The notes below the pieces were generated by a model. That model had not been told where the DNA came from and did not search any database. It worked only from the letters and a program-made list of their open reading frames with translations. The translations under genes were made by a program, and so were the position numbers. From Flavobacteriaceae bacterium (lineage in GTDB: Bacteria; Bacteroidota; Bacteroidia; Flavobacteriales; Flavobacteriaceae), in the NCBI GenBank assembly GCA_002401215.1, contig NVSL01000089.1:3132-9580 (forward strand): a stretch of 6,449 nt of DNA, read 5' to 3'. Below, in pieces: positions 1-5,209 of this stretch. The first letter of the stretch is position 1, and each line of letters begins with the position of its first letter.

Positions 1-386
1 GGGCCTAATCCGTCGCCATGAGCTATAAAAAATGTTTTATTATTAAAAGTGAATTCTTTTGATGAATAGTAAACAGGAATGTTTAATTCGGATTCAAAAT
101 AATCTCTCATCCATAAATCATGGTTGCCTACGAAAAAATAAATTGGGATACCGCTGTCTCTAATTTCGGCTAATTTACCGAGGACGCGAACAAATCCTTT
201 TGGTACAACTTTTTTATATTCGAACCAAAAGTCAAACAAATCACCCAATAAAAAAATCACTTCGGCATCTTGTTTTACCATGTCTAGCCATCGCACAAAT
301 TTTTGTTCTCTGGGGAGACTTTCTTCAGCGGTCGGAGCACCGAAATGCTGATCGGAAGCAAAATATATTTTTTTGTCTGAGTTCAT
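1..386 (-). CDS. lpxH: UDP-2,3-diacylglucosamine diphosphatase, LpxH-like (3' end outside window)
   Basis: Metallophosphoesterase that would hydrolyse UDP-2,3-diacylglucosamine to lipid X (2,3-diacylglucosamine-1-phosphate), the fourth step of lipid A synthesis, at the cytoplasmic face of the inner membrane. I read 128 residues from the ATG at 386 before the frame leaves the window, roughly half of a family member of about 240-260 residues. The metal-binding blocks of the calcineurin-like fold appear in order: SDQHFG (residues 11-16, D12 and H14), GDLFDFW (48-54, D49), GNHD (87-90, N88 and H89) and HGDGLG (123-128). The C-terminal His-x-His block lies off the edge. The start is 25 nt behind the stop of the S41 protease gene, so the gene is probably co-transcribed with it. 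Assignment to LpxH rather than another metallophosphoesterase rests on the FDFW and HGDG motifs and on the length between blocks. No purine-rich ribosome binding site is visible. Confidence 0.88.
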   Translation of the reverse strand, partial: MNSDKKIYFASDQHFGAPTAEESLPREQKFVRWLDMVKQDAEVIFLLGDLFDFWFEYKKVVPKGFVRVLGKLAEIRDSGIPIYFFVGNHDLWMRDYFESELNIPVYYSSKEFTFNNKTFFIAHGDGLG

Positions 387-411
387 TTTAACAGTATGCA
401 AGGTACAAAGA

Positions 412-1983
412 TTATTTTGTGTTTTCTAACTCAATAACTTTTCCAAGCATGGTGTCATTGGCAAGAATTATTTGATTGTATTGGTTGTCGTCAAATATAT
501 TTTGAGCAATCGTTGTTTTTATTGCTTTTTTGATGATTGCCATTTTGTAATCAGGAATTAATAAATCATGCACATCAATCTCATCTAAATACTGATTTAT
601 AATTTTATCGTCTGGATCAAAATTATTGATGAAACTTTCTACAGTATATTTTTTTAAAGACTCTCTATTTCTATCAACATAGTCAAAAGAAAATCTATTG
701 AGTCCTATTAAATATCTATTTTCGAGATATTGCGTTGTATCAATCGACACAAAAACGTCTGGAACAATACCGCCGCCACCATATACAATTTTACCTTTTG
801 GGGTGGTAAATTTCAAAGAATCATTTACCTTAATACTATCGGCAAACATTAATTCACCGCTTTCAAAACGCTTATTAAATTGTGCGTAATATTCTTTGCT
901 ATGGTTTAAATCATACGGCTTTTGAATGGAACGACCTGTTGGTGTATAATATCTTGCGATGGTTAATCTGACTGCTGATCCATCACCTAAATCCATGGTC
1001 TGCTGCACCAATCCTTTTCCAAAAGAGCGACGACCAATTATGGTACCTCTATCATTATCTTGTAATGCTCCTGCAACAATTTCGCTTGCGGATGCTGAAT
1101 TTTCGTTCATTAAAATATAGACATGTCCGTTTTCAAAAGCTCCTTTTTCAGTGGCGAAGTCTTTTTCAATATCACCTCTTTTATTTTTAGTAAAGACAAT
1201 TAATTTACCATCCTCTAAAAATTCATCTGCAATTTTATTTGCTTCAACCATAAATCCGCCTGGGTTATCTCTTAAATCTAACACCAATTCTTTCATGCCA
1301 TCAGCAATCAATTTATCGAGTGCTTCTTTAAATTCGGCATAGGTTGTTTTTGCAAATCGATCTACTTTTATAAAGCCAATTTCATCGGTCAACATATATT
1401 GCGCAGAAACACTTTTTATCGGAACATCGCCTCTGGTTAAATCGTAATTAATTATTTTATTTTCTGATGGTCGGTAAACATTCAACATAACCTCAGTACC
1501 TTGTTCGCCTTTCAAAAGTTTAATTACCTCATTACTGGTTAGGTTTGCGTTAGAAAGAGAATCTTTATTTGCAAATAATATCCGATCACTTGGCTTTAAT
1601 CCCAAACGCTCACTCGGACCACCTTTTAAAATTTTTGTAATAATAACGGAATCTTTATTCACAACAAACTGTACGCCGATGCCTACAAAATTACCTTCGA
1701 ATTGTTCGTTTTGGCTTTGCAATTCGTCTTTTGTAAAGTAAACTGAATGTGGATCTAGTTTGCTTACGACATGGTTTATGGCGCCATCGAGTAAGTAATC
1801 TGTATCAACTTCATCAACATAATCGTATTGAATATAATTGATTAATCTTTTAATTTTTGCTGATTCGGCACTTTTACTAAAGATAGTTCCGGGGCGATTT
1901 GCAAAGTTTAAAACACTTCCAATTAAAATTCCGATTGCAACTGCAATCCCAATATATAAAGGAGTATTGTTATTATTTTTCAT
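412..1983 (-). CDS. S41A family C-terminal processing peptidase (CtpA/Prc-like), membrane-anchored
   Basis: Serine protease of the tail-specific (Tsp/CtpA) family, acting in the periplasm on the C-termini of envelope proteins. The 523 residues comprise a hydrophobic N-terminal segment (about 9-26) that is an uncleaved anchor or signal sequence, a linker, a PDZ domain (about 98-175, with GIGVQF at 101-106 and the GGPSERLGL carboxylate-binding region at 121-129), and the S41 protease core. Comparison with E. coli Tsp (S430, K455, Q459) places the catalytic serine at S298 in the SASASEIVAGAL block, the general-base lysine at K323 in FGKGLVQ, and Q327. The Ser-Lys spacing of 25 is conserved. A C-terminal extension of about 110 residues (from about 412) is rich in charged and aromatic residues and helical in character; similar tails occur in Bacteroidota homologues. 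The ATG at 1983 lies inside the end of the deaminase gene (11-bp overlap), suggesting translational coupling. The specific substrate cannot be inferred. Confidence 0.94.
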   Translation of the reverse strand: MKNNNNTPLYIGIAVAIGILIGSVLNFANRPGTIFSKSAESAKIKRLINYIQYDYVDEVDTDYLLDGAINHVVSKLDPHSVYFTKDELQSQNEQFEGNFVGIGVQFVVNKDSVIITKILKGGPSERLGLKPSDRILFANKDSLSNANLTSNEVIKLLKGEQGTEVMLNVYRPSENKIINYDLTRGDVPIKSVSAQYMLTDEIGFIKVDRFAKTTYAEFKEALDKLIADGMKELVLDLRDNPGGFMVEANKIADEFLEDGKLIVFTKNKRGDIEKDFATEKGAFENGHVYILMNENSASASEIVAGALQDNDRGTIIGRRSFGKGLVQQTMDLGDGSAVRLTIARYYTPTGRSIQKPYDLNHSKEYYAQFNKRFESGELMFADSIKVNDSLKFTTPKGKIVYGGGGIVPDVFVSIDTTQYLENRYLIGLNRFSFDYVDRNRESLKKYTVESFINNFDPDDKIINQYLDEIDVHDLLIPDYKMAIIKKAIKTTIAQNIFDDNQYNQIILANDTMLGKVIELENTK

Positions 1984-2404
1984 CCGTGTTTGTTAGGTGT
2001 GTTAGTTCAACGCCTGCTTTTTCTAAAAATTTTAATCCAGAAATATCTTTGTAGGCATTTTGATAGACCACTCTATTGATTCCTGATTGATGAATCAATT
2101 TGCTACATTCTTTACAGGGCGATAATGTGATGTAAAGCGTTGCTTTTTTGCAAGACTGCGTTGACCCTGCAACTTTTAAAATTGCATTTGCTTCGGCATG
2201 TAGTACATACCAATTTGTATTGCCTTCTTTATCTTCGCAACAATTGTCGAACCCTGTTGGGGCTCCGTTAAAACCATCAGAAATAATCATACGATCTTTT
2301 ACAATCAATGCGCCAACTTTCTTTCGTTCGCAGTGAGAAAGTTTGCCCCATTCATGCGCCATTTTCATATAGGCTTGGTCGTATTTTTTTTGTTTCTTAT
2401 TCAT
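1973..2404 (-). CDS. dCMP deaminase / cytidine-deoxycytidylate deaminase family protein
   Basis: Zinc-dependent deaminase predicted to convert dCMP to dUMP, feeding dTMP synthesis (ComEB/Dcd-type family), cytosolic. From the ATG at 2404 the protein is 143 residues, the usual length. The zinc site is complete: HAE (H69, E71 as proton shuttle) and PCKEC (C97, C100). The N-terminal AHEWGKLSHCERKKVGALIVKD block and the ISDGFNGAPTGFDNC block (with its extra Cys pair, C55 and C56) fit dCMP deaminases rather than free-base cytosine or tRNA adenosine deaminases. An in-frame GTG at 2422 would add six residues (MSSKFL), but I prefer the ATG because the family begins with a short lysine-rich stretch like MNKKQKKYDQ. 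The last 11 bp overlap the protease gene that follows, so the two are almost certainly one transcript. No clear TAnnTTTG promoter is visible between the tRNA terminator and the start codon. dCMP as substrate is inferred from family resemblance. Confidence 0.9.
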   Translation of the reverse strand: MNKKQKKYDQAYMKMAHEWGKLSHCERKKVGALIVKDRMIISDGFNGAPTGFDNCCEDKEGNTNWYVLHAEANAILKVAGSTQSCKKATLYITLSPCKECSKLIHQSGINRVVYQNAYKDISGLKFLEKAGVELTHLTNTDEK

Positions 2405-2493
2405 CAAAAATTTTGAACTCACGAAAATAAAGAGAATTAATTTAACTAAGGCTTAAAAGTATTATAAATATTTTACTTGCTTGTTATTCGTGT

Positions 2494-2532
2494 AAAAACA
2501 AAAACCTGCTAATCAAAAGATTAACAGGTTTT
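2494..2532 (-). terminator. Intrinsic terminator behind tRNA-Leu
   Basis: An inverted repeat with 14-nt arms at 2501-2514 and 2519-2532 (13 of 14 positions pair; one C/A mismatch at 2509/2524) encloses a four-base loop. Read on the minus strand, the stem is followed by a T-rich run (2494-2504). It starts six bases after the tRNA 3' end, so it most likely ends the tRNA transcript and isolates it from the deaminase operon downstream. The reverse orientation (A-rich on that side) is less convincing, so I assign it to the minus strand. Confidence 0.75.
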
Positions 2533-2537
2533 AACCG

Positions 2538-2618
2538 TACTCAAGGCGGGAATCGAACCCGCACTCCAAAGGAACTGGATTTTGAATCCAGCGCGTCTAC
2601 CAATTCCGCCACTTGAGC
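2538..2618 (-). tRNA. tRNA-Leu, anticodon CAA
   Basis: The 81-nt sequence folds fully. The acceptor stem GCTCAAG/CTTGAGT starts with a G1-U72 wobble. The D-arm is GCG/CGC with a GGTAGA loop. The anticodon stem CTGGA/TCCAG has loop TTCAAAA, with anticodon CAA at 2582-2584. A class II variable arm has a TCC/GGA stem, and the T-arm is GCGGG/CCCGC with loop TTCGATT. The discriminator base is A, as required for leucine tRNAs. The long variable arm and the GGCGGAATTGGTAGACGC signature identify Leu. The 3' CCA is not encoded (CGG follows), so it must be added by CCA nucleotidyltransferase. It would read UUG codons. Confidence 0.97.
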
Positions 2619-2633
2619 ATTTTAACTAATATT

Positions 2634-2676
2634 CATCTACCATTCCGATAGTTATCGGAACCGCACTTGAGCATTT
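2634..2676 (-). pseudogene. Decayed tRNA-Leu 5' fragment in the leader of tRNA-Leu(CAA)
   Basis: On the minus strand the sequence repeats the start of the tRNA just downstream: AAAT GCTCAAGTG-CGG, then 13 extra bases, then CGGAAT-GGTAGA-TG. Against the real gene this covers the 5' acceptor strand and most of the D-arm with two single-base deletions. Similarity stops after the D-loop. The shared AAAT in front suggests that upstream sequence was copied as well. The extra bases form the left part of an 18-bp palindrome listed separately. The anticodon, variable and T arms are missing, so it cannot make a tRNA. Whether it is a relic of a tandem duplication or of an insertion cannot be decided from one sequence. 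Confidence 0.65.
2643..2660. repeat. 18-bp palindrome TTCCGATA-GT-TATCGGAA
   Basis: Two perfectly complementary 8-base arms flank a two-base centre; as RNA or single-stranded DNA it would fold with a four-base AGTT loop. No T-run follows on either strand, so it is a poor terminator candidate. My impression is that CCGATAnnTATCGG-type palindromes recur between genes in flavobacterial genomes, but this window has only one copy, so its status as a dispersed repeat is not shown here. It interrupts the tRNA-Leu-like fragment. Confidence 0.6.
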
Positions 2677-2691
2677 ATTGAAATTGGACTG

Positions 2692-2699
2692 CAAAGCTA
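2692..2699 (-). promoter_or_regulatory. Promoter -7 element for tRNA-Leu (TAGCTTTG)
   Basis: Perfect match to the Bacteroidota -7 consensus TAnnTTTG on the minus strand. No good TTTG -33 element is visible about 20 bases upstream, so the call rests on the -7 box and position. Transcription would start near 2685, about 10 bases before the tRNA-like fragment and about 67 bases before the mature tRNA 5' end, giving an unusually long leader. Confidence 0.5.
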
Positions 2700-2800
2700 T
2701 ACATTTTTTTAAAATTTGACCTAATTAATATTAAAAATCTAATGGGTAATAATAAAGGTTAAAATCGGGATATAATTTATGTAACTCACTTAATTCTTTT

Positions 2801-2808
2801 TACTTTTG
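2801..2808 (+). promoter_or_regulatory. Promoter -7 element for prs (TACTTTTG)
   Basis: Perfect TAnnTTTG match 23 bases before the prs ATG. A weak -33-like TTATG lies at 2777-2781 with 19 bases between the boxes. Transcription would start near 2814, giving a leader of fewer than 20 nt without a Shine-Dalgarno sequence, as is common in this phylum. It is oriented away from the tRNA-Leu promoter, making 2619-2831 a divergent control region. Confidence 0.6.
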
Positions 2809-2831
2809 CACCACAACACAAAACCTTTCAC

Positions 2832-3773
2832 ATGTCATCAAAAAATCTTGAACCAAAATTCTTTGCGTGCACGCAGAGTATTGAATTGGCCGAAAAAATT
2901 GCAATATCTTACGGAGCAAAACTCGGAAATGTAATCATCAACAAATATAGCGATGGTGAGTTTCAACCCGAATTAGAAGAGTCTGTTAGAGGTCGCCGAA
3001 TTTTTGTAATTGGATCTACTTTTCCAAATTCTGACAATTTAATGGAAATGTTGTTGATTATTGATGCTGCAAAACGTGCATCAGCAAGACATATTACCGC
3101 TGTGATTCCTTATTTTGGATGGGCAAGACAAGATAGAAAAGACAAACCTCGTGTTCCTATTGCCGCAAAATTAGTAGCTAAAATGTTAGAAGTTGCAGGT
3201 GCAACAAGAATCATTACCATGGATTTACATGCTGATCAGATTCAAGGATTTTTTGAAAAACCAGTGGATCATTTATTTGCATCGACCATATTTATGCCTT
3301 ACTTAAAAAGTTTAAAGTTGCCTAATTTAATGATTGCATCTCCAGATATGGGAGGTTCAAAAAGGGCTTACGCTTATTCTAAACATTTAAAATGCGATGT
3401 TGTTATTTGTTACAAGCAGCGTTTAAAAGCGAATATCATTTCGCACATGGAATTGATTGGTAATGTTGAAGGCAAAGATGTTGTCTTGGTTGATGATATG
3501 GTTGACACCGCAGGGACTTTAGCAAAAGCTGCTGGCCTAATGATGGAGCGTGGAGCAACAAGCGTGCGTGCAGTTACAACTCACGGAATCCTTTCTGGGC
3601 AAGCAATTGAGCGTATCGAAAACTCGAAATTAAAAGAGCTAATTATTTCAGATACAATTCCTTTAAAAAGAGAATCTTCTAAAATAAAAGTTGTACCTTG
3701 CGCCCCTTTATTTGCAGGTGTTATGTACAACGTTCAAAACAATACATCCATCAGTGATAAATTTATTTTTTAA
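2832..3773 (+). CDS. prs: Ribose-phosphate pyrophosphokinase (PRPP synthetase)
   Basis: Makes 5-phosphoribosyl-1-pyrophosphate from ribose-5-phosphate and ATP, the precursor of purines, pyrimidines, NAD, histidine and tryptophan; cytosolic, usually a hexamer. The 313 residues match class I enzymes in length. Visible motifs: KYSDGEFQPEL (38-48), the ATP/flexible-loop region YFGWARQDRK (94-103), the metal-binding DLHADQIQGFF (131-141, H133), SPDMGG (170-175), the catalytic-loop K195 and R197 in CYKQRLKAN, and the PRPP-binding loop VVLVDDMVDTAGT (217-229). Compared with the E. coli sequence as I recall it, the second arginine after SPDxGG is a tyrosine (Y180), while R178 is kept. The ATG at 2832 is the only sensible start, given the promoter 23 bases upstream. 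The rplY start follows the stop by 23 bp, so the two are likely co-transcribed. Confidence 0.97.
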   Translation: MSSKNLEPKFFACTQSIELAEKIAISYGAKLGNVIINKYSDGEFQPELEESVRGRRIFVIGSTFPNSDNLMEMLLIIDAAKRASARHITAVIPYFGWARQDRKDKPRVPIAAKLVAKMLEVAGATRIITMDLHADQIQGFFEKPVDHLFASTIFMPYLKSLKLPNLMIASPDMGGSKRAYAYSKHLKCDVVICYKQRLKANIISHMELIGNVEGKDVVLVDDMVDTAGTLAKAAGLMMERGATSVRAVTTHGILSGQAIERIENSKLKELIISDTIPLKRESSKIKVVPCAPLFAGVMYNVQNNTSISDKFIF

Positions 3774-3796
3774 ATAATAACAATTAATATATAACA

Positions 3797-4435
3797 ATGA
3801 AATCGATTACAATTAAAGGATCCAAAAGAGAAAGCGTAGGTAAAGTAGCAACTAAAGCCTTACGTAATGCTGGAAAGGTGCCTTGCGTATTATACGGAGG
3901 AGAACAACCTGTACATTTTTCAGCTGACGAAGTTTCGTTCAAGAACTTAGTATATACTCCAAGTGTACATACTGCAGTGATTGAACTAGAAAGCGGAGAA
4001 TCATTCGACGCTATTTTACAAGATATCCAGTTTCATCCTGTATCAGACAAAATTTTACACATTGACTTTTATCAATTATTTGCAGGGAAATTAGTTACTA
4101 TGACTATCCCTGTTAAATTATCTGGAAGTTCTAAAGGTGTATTAAACGGTGGACGTCTTTTATTTACAAACCGTAAATTAAGCGTTCGTGCATTACCAAA
4201 AGATTTTCCAGACTTTATCGCAGTTGATATTACAGAGCTTAAAATTGGTGATAATGTTTCTATTGCTGATGTTCATGATGAAAAATTAGAGTTTTTACAT
4301 CCAGATAATATGGCAGTCGTTAGAGTTGCAATGGCTCGTACTGCCGTTGCTGTTGATGAGGAAGAAGAAGGTGAAGGTGAAGAAGGTGCTGAAGAAGGAG
4401 CAGAAGCTTCTACTGAAGAAACTGCTGCTGAATAA
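3797..4435 (+). CDS. rplY: 50S ribosomal protein L25/general stress protein Ctc
   Basis: Binds the E-loop of 5S rRNA in the central protuberance of the large ribosomal subunit. The 212-residue length shows it is the two-domain Ctc/TL5 form, not the short E. coli L25. An N-terminal 5S-binding beta-barrel (about 1-92) carries VPCVLYGG (28-35) and the closing HIDFYQL (88-94). It is followed by the TL5 C-terminal domain (about 97-182, with [12 protein letters not shown] and the AVDIT strand). The tail from 187 to 212 is almost only Glu, Gly, Ala and Thr, strongly acidic and probably disordered; tails of this kind are common in this phylum. It lies 23 bp after prs and is followed within 25 bp by an intrinsic terminator. 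In Bacillus the same prs-ctc-pth(spoVC) order exists and ctc is stress-induced there; nothing in this sequence shows stress control here. Confidence 0.95.
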   Translation: MKSITIKGSKRESVGKVATKALRNAGKVPCVLYGGEQPVHFSADEVSFKNLVYTPSVHTAVIELESGESFDAILQDIQFHPVSDKILHIDFYQLFAGKLVTMTIPVKLSGSSKGVLNGGRLLFTNRKLSVRALPKDFPDFIAVDITELKIGDNVSIADVHDEKLEFLHPDNMAVVRVAMARTAVAVDEEEEGEGEEGAEEGAEASTEETAAE

Positions 4436-4458
4436 GCAATCATCTCAAAAACTATTTG

Positions 4459-4489
4459 AAAAGCACCACATTATTGTGGTGCTTTTTTT
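4459..4489 (+). terminator. Intrinsic terminator of the prs-rplY transcript
   Basis: Perfect 12-bp stem (arms 4459-4470 and 4475-4486, core AAGCACCACA/TGTGGTGCTT) with a TTAT loop, running into seven consecutive T at 4483-4489. It begins 23 bp after the rplY stop. It should end most transcription before pth, which would then depend on read-through or its own promoter. It also overlaps the longest possible pth reading frame (ATG at 4456), arguing against that start. Confidence 0.93.
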
Positions 4490-4500
4490 ATTTTTACCTG

Positions 4501-5127
4501 ATGAAACTCTTTGCGTTTTTTAAAAAATCAAACAAGCAAAAATTTGAAACATTAAATTTGATGAAGAAATATTTAATTGTAGGTCTAGGAAATATTGGTG
4601 CTGATTATGACGACACACGTCATAACATCGGATTTAAAATCTTGGATTATTTAGCCAAAGATTATGATGTATCTTTCTCTTCGGATAAATTAGGTGATAC
4701 TGCAACATTTCGTTTTAAGGGTAGAACATTTATCCTTTTAAAACCATCAACCTATATGAACTTGAGTGGAAAATCTGTAAAATATTGGATGACCAAAGAG
4801 AAAATATCTGTCGATAATCTTTTAATCGTAACTGATGATTTGAATATTGATTTTGGAACCATCCGCTTTAAAGCAAAAGGAAGTGACGGTGGGCATAATG
4901 GTCTAAAAGACATTCAAGAAAAATTGAATTCTAATGTTTATTCGAGACTTCGGTTTGGAGTAGGAGCAAATTATTCTAAAGGAAGGCAGGTAGATTTTGT
5001 GTTGAGCAAATGGACTAAAGAAGAAGAAAGTATCTTAATTGAACGCTTACCAATTGCCACAAAATCAATTCTATCCTTTGGTACTGCTGGCTTAAAACAC
5101 ACTATGAATGATTTTAATGGGAAGTAA
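4501..5127 (+). CDS. pth: Peptidyl-tRNA hydrolase
   Basis: Cleaves the ester bond of peptidyl-tRNAs released from stalled ribosomes, recycling tRNA. From the ATG at 4501 the protein is 208 residues. The catalytic core starts at an internal Met (residue 21, ATG at 4561) with MKKYLIVGLGNIG. Expected functional residues are all present (E. coli equivalents in brackets): N31 in GLGN (N10), catalytic H41 in TRHN (H20), N87 in STYMNLSG (N68), D112 in TDDLN (D93) and N133 in GHNGL (N114). The choice of start is uncertain. The ATG at 4456 lies in the terminator stem and is rejected. The ATG at 4501 adds a lysine- and phenylalanine-rich 20-residue leader, such as I believe occurs in other flavobacterial Pth proteins. 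The ATG at 4561 gives 188 residues, the standard length. It follows rplY across a terminator, and no perfect promoter is visible in the 65-bp gap. Confidence 0.92.
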   Translation: MKLFAFFKKSNKQKFETLNLMKKYLIVGLGNIGADYDDTRHNIGFKILDYLAKDYDVSFSSDKLGDTATFRFKGRTFILLKPSTYMNLSGKSVKYWMTKEKISVDNLLIVTDDLNIDFGTIRFKAKGSDGGHNGLKDIQEKLNSNVYSRLRFGVGANYSKGRQVDFVLSKWTKEEESILIERLPIATKSILSFGTAGLKHTMNDFNGK

Positions 5128-5151
5128 GTAACCTCCATTAAAAATTTGGTT

Positions 5152-5183
5152 CTATTAACTTAGAATTAATAGTTCTTTAATTT
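5152..5183 (+). terminator. Possible weak terminator behind pth
   Basis: A 7-bp AT-rich stem (CTATTAA at 5152-5158, TTAATAG at 5166-5172, loop of seven) is followed by a T-rich stretch. The stem has only one G-C pair, so it would be weak at best. It may instead belong to the left end of the IS630 element. It is recorded because no other terminator is visible between pth and the transposase. Confidence 0.25.
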
Positions 5184-5184
5184 T

Positions 5185-5208
5185 CAATAAAATTGAGTAT
5201 CTTTATTG
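5185..5208 (+). promoter_or_regulatory. Short inverted repeat directly before the transposase start
   Basis: CAATAAA (5185-5191) and TTTATTG (5202-5208) are perfect inverted copies ten bases apart, ending two bases before the transposase ATG. In RNA this AU-only hairpin would sit on the ribosome entry site. An imperfect -7-like TATCTTTA lies at 5198-5205, but so close to the ATG that its transcript would be nearly leaderless. Either role is speculative. Confidence 0.25.
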
Positions 5209-5209
5209 G

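Noticed and set aside
200..391. 63-residue plus-strand frame opposite lpxH
   Set aside because: The minus strand encodes clear metallophosphoesterase motifs here; the plus-strand frame has none.
2405..2422. GTG start for the deaminase six codons upstream
   Set aside because: The ATG at 2404 gives the usual N-terminus and length; nothing supports the GTG.
2619..2831. Riboswitch, T-box or integrase attachment site next to the tRNA
   Set aside because: The repeated tRNA part is the 5' end, whereas integrase att sites normally copy the 3' end. No integrase gene is in the window, and no riboswitch-like helices were recognised.
4456..4500. Longest pth reading frame, starting at the ATG at 4456
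   Set aside because: The first 11 codons are the terminator hairpin and its T-run (CACCACA...TGTGGTG, poly-T), so the apparent peptide is a by-product of that structure.
4326..4523. 65-residue plus-strand frame over the rplY 3' end
   Set aside because: It is the rplY acidic-tail repeat in another frame (giving poly Lys/Leu) plus the terminator.
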